From NCBI GenBank assembly GCA_937880805.1, contig CALGRR010000087.1, positions 39,667 to 103,666 on the forward strand: a stretch of DNA of 64,000 nucleotides, in the 5' to 3' direction. The notes beneath the pieces are model-generated. The model saw only the letters and a list, made by a program, of their open reading frames with translations, was not told the DNA's origin and did no database searches. A program made the translations under genes and the position numbers. This DNA is from an uncultured Clostridia bacterium. Its GTDB lineage: Bacteria; Bacillota; Clostridia; Oscillospirales; Acutalibacteraceae. Shown piece by piece: positions 38,211 to 46,979 of the stretch; within the stretch, counting starts at the first letter, position 1; every line of letters begins with the position of its first letter.

Positions 38211-38266
38211 TATCGTTACCTCGCTTGAATTTTATATAAAAATATATGCAAGGTAACACATTTTAA

Positions 38267-38710
38267 TTATACAACCGGAGCGTTGGGATCCATATATTCG
38301 GCAATAGCTTCATCAACGCCGTTGTTTTTATTCTTGAAAGCACCGATAACCTCGGTTGCCTTATCAACAATATCGGGCACCATACCGATTACTCTTTCAA
38401 CAGAGCCTTCTGCAGCATTGATATATTTAACGCTTACGGAGCCGTTATTTACAACAAGGAAAGCAACGGGAGAAATTGTGATACCTGCTCCGCCGCCGCC
38501 GCCAAAGAGCTCAGCGTTGGATTTTGAGGGAAAATCTGTGCCGCCCGAAGCAAAGCCGTAGGTTACTTTTGATACGGGGATAATCTGAAGTGTTTCGCTT
38601 ATTTTGATGGGTTCGCCGATAATTGTGCTGACATCAACAAGATCCTTTATTTTTTCGATTGATGTGCCGAGAATTCCTGATGCTGACTGTTCTTTCATTT
38701 TGTTTTCCAC
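38267..38710 (-). CDS. gerW: Sporulation protein YtfJ (GerW)
   Basis: 147 residues, YtfJ/GerW family: SASGILGTSIEKIKDLVDVST, IIGEPIKISETLQIIPVSKV and the Gly-rich loop ELFGGGGGAGITISPVAFLV. In Bacillus GerW is needed for germination responses and is made in the forespore. The neighbour at 38729-39421 corresponds to ytfI, as in Bacillus. No membrane segment. Confidence 0.93.
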   Translation of the reverse strand: MENKMKEQSASGILGTSIEKIKDLVDVSTIIGEPIKISETLQIIPVSKVTYGFASGGTDFPSKSNAELFGGGGGAGITISPVAFLVVNNGSVSVKYINAAEGSVERVIGMVPDIVDKATEVIGAFKNKNNGVDEAIAEYMDPNAPVV

Positions 38711-38728
38711 CTTTCAATGTTTTAAAAT

Positions 38729-39421
38729 TTATCTGTTATTCTGCTTTTCCACATCCGGCTTCGGAGCCTTGCTGTGCTTAAGCAGCTTAACCACTACTTT
38801 AAATAAAAGCTCTAATGCAACAATAATAACCGCATTGATAAGCTTTATCGGTCTTACCGAAATCTTTGTGTGCAATTTTGCACTGTTTGAACCGTTGATA
38901 AAATCGGGGTTGATTTCAATGCTGTATTTCTTTACTCTCATTGAGCTGACAATCAGACCCATTGCGGGGAATGCCGCTGAGCAGGTTTTGCCGTATTTGA
39001 TTGCAGTTTCTGCCGAATCTCCCGCACCGACTGTTAAGGAAATAAACAATTCATCAAAAACAAATGCTCTGCCGATTCTTTTGAACATTCCTCCAACGGC
39101 TTTTGCGGTGTCTTTTAAAAGCTGAACCACACCCGATACACCGCGGTTTTTATAGAAGCGGACAAACATATTATCCTGCTTTTTCTTTTTGGGTTCCTTG
39201 ATAATTTCGCTTTCTTGCTGAGGCTTCTTTTCTTTTTTTGGTTTTGCATCTTTTTTCTTTTTTTCTTTCTTCTCCTTTTTAGGAAGAATCTTTATGTTAA
39301 GAAAAAGCCATTTAACCGAAAGCTCAACATCATCCTCATAGTGCACCGTAACGCAAAGCCTTATTGATAACAAAATAATAAAAAATGCAATTATACCGAG
39401 AATGACATATAACGCTGTCAC
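38729..39421 (-). CDS. DUF2953 protein (YtfI-like)
   Basis: 230-residue protein with an N-terminal membrane helix (ALYVILGIIAFFIILLSIRL), a domain of DUF2953 split by a Lys/Glu-rich linker (PKKEKKEKKKKDAKPKKEKK region, residues about 50-85), and a second membrane segment near the end (INAVIIVALELLFKVVVKLL). In Bacillus ytfI is next to ytfJ. Function unknown; sporulation link is by neighbourhood. Confidence 0.85.
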   Translation of the reverse strand: MTALYVILGIIAFFIILLSIRLCVTVHYEDDVELSVKWLFLNIKILPKKEKKEKKKKDAKPKKEKKPQQESEIIKEPKKKKQDNMFVRFYKNRGVSGVVQLLKDTAKAVGGMFKRIGRAFVFDELFISLTVGAGDSAETAIKYGKTCSAAFPAMGLIVSSMRVKKYSIEINPDFINGSNSAKLHTKISVRPIKLINAVIIVALELLFKVVVKLLKHSKAPKPDVEKQNNR

Positions 39422-39453
39422 AGCAACACCTCCTTTTAATTAATTGAAAATGA

Positions 39454-40053
39454 TTACTCTTCGCTGACGGGGAAAAATGTTCTTATCTGTTCGCCCTGCT
39501 CATTGTTGATTTCATCATCGTTAATCTCTTCGGGATTTTCATTCCTTTCAGGTAACTCAGGTAAATCTGCAAGAGAGCTCAGGCAGAAGCAACGAAGAAA
39601 ATCGGGAGTTGTTCCATATAAAAGAGGTCTGCCGGGTAAATCAAGCCTGCCCTTTTCTTCAAGCAAGCCTCTCTGACAAAGAGTAGAGATAACGCCTGAG
39701 CAGTCAACGCCTCTTATCTGCTCAACATAAGCTTTTGTTACCGGCTGATTATAAGCAACAACCGCAAGCACCTCAAACGCTGCGGGTGAAAGCGGAGTAT
39801 TCTTTTTTATATCAAGAACGCTTCTGATTTGCTGTGCATATTCAACTCTTGAACAAAGCTGATATTTGCTGCCGAGGCGAAGAAGACAAATCCCGCTTCC
39901 TCTTTCATCAAGTAAATTTGAGAGCTCCCATAATGCAGCGGTAACTGTTTCTATATCAAGTTCAAGTGCATGGGCAATTCTTGATGCTTCAAGCGGCTCT
40001 CCCGAAGAAAACAATATTGCTTCGCAAGCCGCACGAATCTGTTCATTCGTCAA
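39454..40053 (-). CDS. scpB: Segregation and condensation protein B
   Basis: 199-residue kleisin-binding partner of the SMC complex, two winged-helix domains (RAACEAILFSSGEPLEASRI; AYNQPVTKAYVEQIRGVD). Start is TTG at 40053 with GGGGAGGG 8 nt upstream; the ribosome binding site is inside scpA, whose last 11 nt overlap. An upstream ATG at 40077 has no site. Together with ScpA it loads SMC for chromosome organisation. Confidence 0.95.
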   Translation of the reverse strand: MTNEQIRAACEAILFSSGEPLEASRIAHALELDIETVTAALWELSNLLDERGSGICLLRLGSKYQLCSRVEYAQQIRSVLDIKKNTPLSPAAFEVLAVVAYNQPVTKAYVEQIRGVDCSGVISTLCQRGLLEEKGRLDLPGRPLLYGTTPDFLRCFCLSSLADLPELPERNENPEEINDDEINNEQGEQIRTFFPVSEE

Positions 40054-40774
40054 TTTCAATACCCTCCCCGTCATCACGGATTAAAGTTACATCAATATTT
40101 TCGCCCTGACCGTCAAAAACAACTTTTTTTGATTTTGCCATTGCAAGCAGAGCAAGAAAAGTTGCAACCATTTCCGAGCGTGATTCGGAATTTTCAAAAA
40201 ATGAAATGAATTTTTGCTTTCTGTTGCTTTTAAATCTGTTTATAATAACGCTGATTCTTGATGCAACGGAAACTATTTTATGAGCAATTATTCCTCTGAA
40301 AGCTTCAACGGGCGGCGGCAGCTTTCTTTTTCCTTTGCCTACCGCAGCAATATATGCCTTATAAATTTCAGAAGGCTCGTGGATTCTTGTATAAGTCATA
40401 TCAACCGCAAATTCTTCGGGTGCACGCTGATAAAACTCAAAGCCCTTTGCCTGATTCTGAAGCTTACCTGCAACGAGCTTGCAATCCTGATATTCGGTAA
40501 GCTCGCCGCGAAGCTCTTCAACAAGCTTTTCCGCTTCCTCGTGAACTGGCAGAAGCGATATTGTTTTTATATAGAGCAGACGTGCCGCCATTTCAAGAAA
40601 TTCACTTGAAACATCAAGGTTATCCTCCTGCATCTGACGGACATAATCAAGATATTGCTCGATTATTTCCATTATCGGCACATCGTTTATACTCAATTTC
40701 TTTTTACTGATAAGCTGAAGCAGCAAATCCATAGGGCCTTCAAAAACTTCAAGCTTATATTGGATTTTTTCCAT
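40043..40774 (-). CDS. scpA: Segregation and condensation protein A
   Basis: 243-residue kleisin of the SMC-ScpAB complex. N-terminal YKLEVFEGPMDLLLQLISKKK is the family signature; C-terminal winged helix around VATFLALLAMAKSKKV. ATG at 40774 has AAGGTG upstream with 8-nt spacing. Followed by overlapping scpB. Confidence 0.96.
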   Translation of the reverse strand: MEKIQYKLEVFEGPMDLLLQLISKKKLSINDVPIMEIIEQYLDYVRQMQEDNLDVSSEFLEMAARLLYIKTISLLPVHEEAEKLVEELRGELTEYQDCKLVAGKLQNQAKGFEFYQRAPEEFAVDMTYTRIHEPSEIYKAYIAAVGKGKRKLPPPVEAFRGIIAHKIVSVASRISVIINRFKSNRKQKFISFFENSESRSEMVATFLALLAMAKSKKVVFDGQGENIDVTLIRDDGEGIEIDE

Positions 40775-40786
40775 CAACAATTCACC

Positions 40787-41470
40787 TTAACCTAAAATCA
40801 TTCTGAACGGAAGGCTCGTAAGCCAGGAAATACCCTGCATTGCATAACTTGTAAGAAAGCTCAGAGGTGCATCAAGCACACCGAAAACAATAAGAGCAAA
40901 AACAGCAATAATAATATATCTTTCATACTGCAGAATTCTGTAATAATACTTTGCAGGAATAAACAGACTGATAATTTTTGAACCGTCAAGAGGCGGAATG
41001 GGAAGCAGATTGAATATTGCAAGGCTCACATTAATCTGTGCTGCAAAAGTAAAGAAAAGCATTGCAACCTGAGTAACAATCATTCCGTTTGTGTAAATCA
41101 TTGCAACATTGAACACGTTGGCAAGAAGCATAAAAATAATTGCCATAATAATATTTGAAAGCGGTCCTGCAAACGCAGTCAAAGCCAAACCGATTCTCAT
41201 ATTTTTAAAACGCCTGGGATTAACGGGCACGGGCTTTGCATAGCCGAAGCCAACAAGAAAAATCATAACCGCACCCATTATATCAAGATGTGCAAGCGGA
41301 TTAAGAGTTAATCTTCCTTTAAGGCGGGGTGTGTCATCACCGAATCTTGTTGCAACATATGCATGGGCATATTCGTGAACGGGCAAGGTGCAGAACACAA
41401 CAAAAACTCTTGCCATAAGGTTCATTATTGTGTTAAGTCCGAAACCTTCCGTAAATATATCAAAAAGCAT
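40787..41470 (-). CDS. Site-2 protease family zinc peptidase (M50)
   Basis: 227-residue polytopic membrane protease. Zinc motif HEYAH in LPVHEYAHAYVATRFGDDTP and the second metal motif NLLPIPPLDGSKI. These features fit the SpoIVFB/YwhC-like M50B group, small and lacking a PDZ or CBS domain. Role unknown; regulated intramembrane proteolysis is typical. Start ATG at 41470 with AAAGGGGAG 6 nt upstream. Placed between prmC and scpA. Confidence 0.93.
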   Translation of the reverse strand: MLFDIFTEGFGLNTIMNLMARVFVVFCTLPVHEYAHAYVATRFGDDTPRLKGRLTLNPLAHLDIMGAVMIFLVGFGYAKPVPVNPRRFKNMRIGLALTAFAGPLSNIIMAIIFMLLANVFNVAMIYTNGMIVTQVAMLFFTFAAQINVSLAIFNLLPIPPLDGSKIISLFIPAKYYYRILQYERYIIIAVFALIVFGVLDAPLSFLTSYAMQGISWLTSLPFRMILG

Positions 41471-41484
41471 TATTAACTCCCCTT

Positions 41485-42318
41485 TTATTTTACTGTGCCG
41501 CAAACAACTCTGTATATTTCATTGAAATCTTTTTTGAATCCGACATTTAATGCCGAAAACAGAATTGCTATTTCCTTATGCTGATTCTCTCCGCATTCAA
41601 CCGCAGCAGCATATTTACAATGAGGCAGCCATTTATCGGCAATGCATCTGTAAAAATCAAGCCCGTCTGCCCCGCCGTCAAGAGCCATAACCGGCTCTCT
41701 CAAAACCTCTGACTGAAGCTGACCGATTTCTTCACTTTCTATATACGGCGGATTGGATAAAATCAAATCGGGTTCAGGCAATCCGAAAGCATCAAAGCCT
41801 TCAAATATATCACCCTTAATCAAAACCGCATTATGACAGCCGAGATTGTTCTTATTAACAGAAAGATAATCAAAAGCTTTCTCGGATTTTTCAAGCAGAT
41901 AAACCTTTGATTCGGGAATAAGCTTTGCAACGGTCAGACCGATACAGCCGCTTCCCGAGCACAAATCAAAAACAATGGGATTTTTTATTTTTTTAAGATG
42001 CTCCAGTGCAAAATCAATAAGTAATTCCGTTTCGGGTCGAGGAATAAGAACACCTTCGCCGACCTTAAAGGTTTCGCCGTAAAAATCCCACGAGCCGATT
42101 ATATACTGAACAGGCTCTCCGTTTGCACGGCGGATAATCTTTTCGGTGAACTCTTTGCTCTTCTCTGCATCTGCCTCATCGTTTGCGTTAAAGAACAAAT
42201 ATTGGCTGTTTACTCCGAACACAGCCTCAAAAATCCATCTTGCTTCGTTTGCGTAATTATCCGTTCCGTTATCAGATAAAATCTTTTTGCCTTTTTCAAA
42301 AAGCTCCGCAACAGTCAT
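41485..42318 (-). CDS. prmC: Release factor glutamine methyltransferase PrmC
   Basis: 277-residue N5-glutamine methylase acting on the GGQ motif of RF1/RF2. SAM-binding VFDLCSGSGCIGLTVAK and the catalytic NPPY in LILSNPPYIESEEI, preceded by VGEGVLIPRPETE. Start overlaps DUF1385 stop by one base. prfA, its usual neighbour, is not adjacent here. Confidence 0.95.
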   Translation of the reverse strand: MTVAELFEKGKKILSDNGTDNYANEARWIFEAVFGVNSQYLFFNANDEADAEKSKEFTEKIIRRANGEPVQYIIGSWDFYGETFKVGEGVLIPRPETELLIDFALEHLKKIKNPIVFDLCSGSGCIGLTVAKLIPESKVYLLEKSEKAFDYLSVNKNNLGCHNAVLIKGDIFEGFDAFGLPEPDLILSNPPYIESEEIGQLQSEVLREPVMALDGGADGLDFYRCIADKWLPHCKYAAAVECGENQHKEIAILFSALNVGFKKDFNEIYRVVCGTVK

Positions 42319-43313
42319 CAGGAATTTTCCTCGCCGCTTTCTTCTGACTCTTGCTTTTCGGGAACTTCCCCCGTAAGGCAGGCTTTCATTGCTTCAATGG
42401 CAACCTCGATAATGTCATCGGTGGGTTCAACCGTTGTTATCCTTTGCATAAGCAATCCGGGTGCTGAAAGAAATCTTGTAAACTTATTGGGATATTTACC
42501 CGCAAGCTGAATGAATTCAAAGCCTATGCCCATAATTGCGGGAAGCATAAGAATTTTCACAGCTAACCAAATCATTCTTGTTTCAGTTAAGGCAGGGAAA
42601 AGAACGGCAACTATCGAAGAAATGAGAATGCTGAGAATGATTGTTACAAAAATAAAGCTTGTTCCGCATCTGGGGTGATAGCGAAGCTCGGGGCGGATAT
42701 TTTCAACCGTGAGCTCCTTTCCGTGTTCAAAGCAGAAAATAGTTTTATGCTCTGCACCGTGATACATATAAACACGTTTTATCTCTTTCATTCTTGCGGC
42801 AAGAGCCATATAAATTACAAAAATAACAACTCTTATAATTCCTTCAAAAATTGTTCTTAACGCTGAAATCTCTCCGCCGAGCAGTTTATCGTTGAATAAA
42901 TCAAATAAAAAACTGGGAAGCCACATAAAAAGAAGAAATGCAATTCCGATTCCGAGAACAGCGGAGATAAAACCAACAACAGCCATCATCTTTGGTCCGA
43001 AATGGTCTGAAATCCATTTATCCAGCTTCGATTCGCTTTCTTCTTCAAAATCAAGTGAGGTCTTTTCTGCCGATTCCATTAAAAGCTTGTAGCCGGTTAT
43101 CATTGATTCAATAAAGCTTACAACGCCTCTGAGAATGGGAATGTTCAAAAATTTATATTTTTTTCTGACCGAAACAATATCTTTCATTTCCGTTTCGATG
43201 CTTCCGTCGGGCAGACGGAGTGAAACTGCGGTTCCTTTGGGGCCCTTCATCATAATGCCCTCCATAAGTGCCTGACCGCCAACGGCAACATATTTATTAT
43301 TCTGTTTGCTCAT
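42318..43313 (-). CDS. DUF1385 membrane protein (YqhQ-like)
   Basis: 331 residues; YVAVGGQALMEGIMMKGPKG at the N terminus is the DUF1385 signature, followed by several membrane segments and YHGAEHKTIFCFEHGKELTVEN. Function unknown; very often encoded beside prmC and prfA in Clostridia. ATG at 43313 has GGAAGGAGAG 7 nt upstream, inside the end of the histidine kinase gene, so the two genes overlap by 17 nt. Confidence 0.92.
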   Translation of the reverse strand: MSKQNNKYVAVGGQALMEGIMMKGPKGTAVSLRLPDGSIETEMKDIVSVRKKYKFLNIPILRGVVSFIESMITGYKLLMESAEKTSLDFEEESESKLDKWISDHFGPKMMAVVGFISAVLGIGIAFLLFMWLPSFLFDLFNDKLLGGEISALRTIFEGIIRVVIFVIYMALAARMKEIKRVYMYHGAEHKTIFCFEHGKELTVENIRPELRYHPRCGTSFIFVTIILSILISSIVAVLFPALTETRMIWLAVKILMLPAIMGIGFEFIQLAGKYPNKFTRFLSAPGLLMQRITTVEPTDDIIEVAIEAMKACLTGEVPEKQESEESGEENS

Positions 43314-44760
43314 CATCAATCTCTCCTTCCGACTCCGAATCTGATTTATCTGCAGATTTAACCGGTAATGTTATAGTAACTGTTGTGCCTTCGCCGAGAA
43401 TGCTGTCAATACTGAGCTCGCCGTTATGAAGCTTCACAATTTCATCGGCAACAGCAAGTCCGATTCCGGAGCCTCTGACAGTTGAATTTGCTTTATAAAA
43501 CTTTTCTTTGATATGCGGTAACGCCTCGGGCGGAATGCCTGCTCCGGTATCGCTGATTGTTATAACAAGAACCGCAGGATTCGGAAACTGTGCATAAACA
43601 ATAATTTTATCGCCCTGATTGCTGTATTTAATCGCATTGTCAAGTATATTGATAAACACCTGCTTTATTCTTGAGGCATCGCCGTATGCGGGAGCAGGTG
43701 AATGCGGAACATTATAAACGATTTCTATTCCGTCTTTAATTGCTCTCTCTTTAAATGCAAAAACAACCTCATCAAGCTCTGCCAGAAAATCAATTCTGAC
43801 ATTCTGCATATTCATTCTTCCGCTGCTCATTCGTGAAAAATCAAGAAGCTCTTCAACCATTTCATTAAGTCTTGAAGCCTCGCTGATAATAACCGCCATT
43901 CCCCTTTCAGCCATTGCAGGGTCTGTTGAGCCAACCTGAAGAAGTGTTTCACCCCAGCCCTTTATAGCAGTAAGCGGTGTTCTGAGCTCGTGGGAAACGG
44001 TTGAAATAAAATCATTTTTCAATTTATCTGAAACCTCAAGAGTATTTGCCATATCATTAATCGTTGTGCAAAGCTCGCCGATTTCATCGTTATAGGGATA
44101 TTCTTCAATTCTTGCATCGAGGTCGCCGCCCGCTATTTTTTTTGCAATTTCTCCGATGTTTTTAACGGGAGTAACAATCGAACGGATAAAAAGAATACTT
44201 GAAATAAAGAGCAAGCCAAGCATAAAGAGCACTACAACCGCAATCAATATATTTATTCTGAAAAGCTGGGCATCAAGTGCTTCAAGCGAAACCATCAGTC
44301 TGACCGCACCTGCCGCCGTACCGCCGGGATAATAATACGCACAGCTTGAAGCCATAATCTTTTCGCCCGAGGGAAGCCTGCCAATCCATTTAGCACTGCC
44401 TTCATCGATTGCGGTATTATAATCGGGCATTTCAACTTCGCCTTTAATTTCAAATCCGCTTGATGTGAGAATTATGTTTCCGTAGCCGTCAATAATCCAG
44501 ACGGCAATAGAATCAATATCCTGAAAGTTTGCAATAAAGCTTCTGCCTGCTGCCTCAAAGCTTTCTGAATCTTCAACACCGTACAAGGTGAATGATGATG
44601 AAATCTCGTCGGCTGAATAATTGTCAAGAGCAATTTCGGCTACACCGTAGTAATAATTCTTTAACGAAAAAGCAAGAACAAGTGAAACAGAAATAACTAT
44701 AGCAATAACAATAAGTGCAACATTAAGAAACCATCTTTTTGTTATACCTACAAATTTCAC
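43297..44760 (-). CDS. Membrane sensor histidine kinase
   Basis: 487 residues. Membrane helix at about 9-31, an extracytoplasmic sensor of ~140 residues, second helix at about 170-193, HAMP (VTPVKNIGEIAKKIAGGDLD), HisKA with the phosphoacceptor His in FISTVSHELRTPLTA, and HATPase_c with N box INILDNAIKYSNQ, ISDTGAGIPPE and GSGIGLAVADEI. The signal is unknown; the sensor has no named fold I recognise. Transcribed after its response regulator with 21 nt between them; a predicted lipoprotein precedes both. Resembles the WalK/PhoR class but lacks a PAS domain. Confidence 0.93.
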   Translation of the reverse strand: MKFVGITKRWFLNVALIVIAIVISVSLVLAFSLKNYYYGVAEIALDNYSADEISSSFTLYGVEDSESFEAAGRSFIANFQDIDSIAVWIIDGYGNIILTSSGFEIKGEVEMPDYNTAIDEGSAKWIGRLPSGEKIMASSCAYYYPGGTAAGAVRLMVSLEALDAQLFRINILIAVVVLFMLGLLFISSILFIRSIVTPVKNIGEIAKKIAGGDLDARIEEYPYNDEIGELCTTINDMANTLEVSDKLKNDFISTVSHELRTPLTAIKGWGETLLQVGSTDPAMAERGMAVIISEASRLNEMVEELLDFSRMSSGRMNMQNVRIDFLAELDEVVFAFKERAIKDGIEIVYNVPHSPAPAYGDASRIKQVFINILDNAIKYSNQGDKIIVYAQFPNPAVLVITISDTGAGIPPEALPHIKEKFYKANSTVRGSGIGLAVADEIVKLHNGELSIDSILGEGTTVTITLPVKSADKSDSESEGEIDDEQTE

Positions 44761-44781
44761 TTCCTGCTCTCCTTTACAGAA

Positions 44782-45480
44782 TTAAATCACCCATTTATAT
44801 CCGACGCCCCAGATTGTTGTTAAATGCCTGGGCTCGGAGGGTTCATCCTCAACCTTCATTCTGAGTCTTCTTATATTAACATCAACAATTTTTTCTTCAC
44901 CGAAGCAATCATAACCCCAAACCTTGTTGAGAATATCCGTTCTGCTCAATGCGGCTCCGGGATTTGTGAAGAAATATTCCATCATCTGAAACTCAACCTG
45001 AGTAAGCTCAACCGGTTTTCCTTTTTTTGTTAAAGTTCTGTTTCTTGTGTTAAGCTTAAAATCGCCAAGCTCTATAATATCGGCTGCACTGCCCTTCTTT
45101 TTTGAGTTCATTGCAACTCTTCTGTAAACCGCATCAATTCTTGCAACAAGCTCGGTTGGTGAAAACGGCTTGGTAACATAATCGTCTGCACCCATCATAA
45201 GCCCCGTTATTTTATCCATTTCCTGAGTTTTGGCAGTGAGCATTATAATGCCGATATTTGCATTTTTGGCACGGATTCTTTTACAGACTTCAAGCCCGTC
45301 AACATAAGGCATCATAACATCAAGAACGGCAACATCAATTTCGCCCTCATTGGCTTCATACAATTCAAGAGCCTGAGCACCATCCTGTGCTTCAACAACT
45401 TCATATCCGCCTCTTCTGAGGTTGATAACAACAAATTCTCTTATTGTTGCTTCGTCTTCAGCTATAAGAACTTTTTTCAT
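44782..45480 (-). CDS. OmpR-family response regulator
   Basis: 232 residues: receiver domain with the phospho-acceptor Asp in VAVLDVMMPYVDGLEV, Thr and Lys in MLTAKTQEMD and DDYVTKPFSP, and a C-terminal winged helix (VELTQVEFQMMEYFF ... KIVDVNIRRLRMKVE). Partner of the kinase at 43297-44760. Target genes cannot be told. Confidence 0.94.
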   Translation of the reverse strand: MKKVLIAEDEATIREFVVINLRRGGYEVVEAQDGAQALELYEANEGEIDVAVLDVMMPYVDGLEVCKRIRAKNANIGIIMLTAKTQEMDKITGLMMGADDYVTKPFSPTELVARIDAVYRRVAMNSKKKGSAADIIELGDFKLNTRNRTLTKKGKPVELTQVEFQMMEYFFTNPGAALSRTDILNKVWGYDCFGEEKIVDVNIRRLRMKVEDEPSEPRHLTTIWGVGYKWVI

Positions 45481-45497
45481 CTTTATACCGCCTTTTT

Positions 45498-46844
45498 TCA
45501 GGATAAATTAAAGATTTTATTCTTGATTGTTTTCTCGCTTATTCCGAGCCCCTTGCCCGTTTCGGTTATATAAACACACACAACGCTTTCGTTGTTTTCG
45601 GAAATCGGGATATAATCGTCAAAGTTTTCGCTTTCCCATTTTTTCTTATCGGTTTTTATAACCGAAAAAATTGCTTCCTCCGTGTTTTTATATTCATTCT
45701 TCAAATAAACAACCCAGCAATTCATATGCTTATAAGCTCTGACACCGATTGAATTGATTTCTTCTTCGGTCAGCTTTATATAATATCCGTCATTCAGATT
45801 AATGAGGGTTTTGGAAACAACCTGAGCGTTTCCCGAATCAAAGTTCATCCACGCAGTCAGATAAAGTCTTTCAGACTCAAGAGTTTCTTTGAGTTCATCC
45901 TCGTTTCCGAAGAGTACCTGAACGGGAATATCTATTTTGCCGTCATTATTAATATCCATACATTCAACCGGTTCATATCTGAATGTGATGCTGTTTGTAA
46001 GAGTTTCTTTATCAAGCCAAGGAGCAATAAGCTGCGATTTTTCGGAATCCCAGAAAACAAGCTCTGTTATCATCTGTTTTTCGCCCTTCAAAGCATCAAC
46101 ATAAACCTTCAGAGGACTGCTTTCGGATTCTTTTTCGGTTTTAACGGAAACATATCCGCTTATGTTTGAATCAAGCTTTGTTTCACCTAAAATAACAACC
46201 GTGTCACCGGAAAGCTTGAGAACCTTTGCAAGCTTTTGCGAAACATTTCCGGATGAAATCTGGCATATATAAAAGATGTCGTCGAAGCCGTCGGAATCAA
46301 TATCAGCCACACTTGAAATAAGGCAAGGCTCATTTGCAATTTCACGGTATGAGTTTTCGTCGGCATTCTTTCTGTAAACCGACATTATATCGCCCGTCTG
46401 AACACCGGAGGTTTCCCAGATAACAATCAGCTCACCTATGCCGTCATTATCGAGATCGTTAACAGACAGGCTCTTGATATTATTTCCGTATCCGTTGAAA
46501 TCGCCTGAGGTTACCCATTCGCCGTTGATATAATCAAAATGATGCATTTTTGCAAAATTCTCATTTTTGTTTTTATAGAAAATCAGTGCCTCTTCTTCAG
46601 AATCGGAATCAATGTTATCAACAACGATTGCTGAGCTGTAGTCACCGTCATACGGAATGCAGAACTGATTATCTGTTTTAACATCCCTGCCGAAGGCTTC
46701 AACAAGTTCTTCGTATTCAGGATAATAAAGTGGCGGATTAAGAAGAGAGCTTACGGGTTGAATGAACGAAAAGGAACTGCAGGAAGATAAAAAAATGCAC
46801 GATAAAACGCTGAAAAAGACAAGAGAAAAAAATGCTTTTTTCAT
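45498..46844 (-). CDS. Predicted lipoprotein with VCBS/FG-GAP-like Asp-rich repeats
   Basis: 448 residues. Lipoprotein signal peptide: KKAFFSLVFFSVLSCIFLSS with lipobox LSSC. The exported part has several DxDxDG-like loops (DNIDSDSEEEAL, DLDNDGIGEL, DIDSDGFDDIF, DINNDGKIDI), as in calcium-binding FG-GAP/VCBS repeats of beta-propellers. First gene of the lipoprotein-response regulator-kinase operon, so it may supply or modulate the kinase signal; this is inferred from context. AAAGGAG precedes the ATG. No close named relative recognised. Confidence 0.75.
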   Translation of the reverse strand: MKKAFFSLVFFSVLSCIFLSSCSSFSFIQPVSSLLNPPLYYPEYEELVEAFGRDVKTDNQFCIPYDGDYSSAIVVDNIDSDSEEEALIFYKNKNENFAKMHHFDYINGEWVTSGDFNGYGNNIKSLSVNDLDNDGIGELIVIWETSGVQTGDIMSVYRKNADENSYREIANEPCLISSVADIDSDGFDDIFYICQISSGNVSQKLAKVLKLSGDTVVILGETKLDSNISGYVSVKTEKESESSPLKVYVDALKGEKQMITELVFWDSEKSQLIAPWLDKETLTNSITFRYEPVECMDINNDGKIDIPVQVLFGNEDELKETLESERLYLTAWMNFDSGNAQVVSKTLINLNDGYYIKLTEEEINSIGVRAYKHMNCWVVYLKNEYKNTEEAIFSVIKTDKKKWESENFDDYIPISENNESVVCVYITETGKGLGISEKTIKNKIFNLS

Positions 46845-46876
46845 TTCCGCATCTCCTTTACATAAAATTTCATTTT

Positions 46877-46906
46877 ATTATATCATAACATATAAATATA
46901 AATCAA
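46877..46906 (-). promoter_or_regulatory. Promoter of the lipoprotein-two-component operon
   Basis: Minus strand TTGATT (46906-46901), 18-nt spacer, TATAAT (46882-46877), then AAAGGAG and the ATG. It is the first promoter visible upstream of the 24-kb minus-strand gene run. The rest of 46845-46948 is AT-rich without a gene. Confidence 0.6.
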
Positions 46907-46944
46907 TATATTATATTTATAATTTAAATAAAATTAATAAAATA

Positions 46945-46976
46945 TTTAAAAAACCACCTCTTTCGAGATGGTTTTA
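46945..46976 (-). terminator. Intrinsic terminator after cdaR
   Basis: Minus strand AAAACCATCTC - GAAA - GAGGTGGTTTT followed by TTAAATATTTT; 11-bp arms with one G-T pair and a stable tetraloop. Four nt after the cdaR stop. Confidence 0.85.
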
Positions 46977-46979
46977 AGA

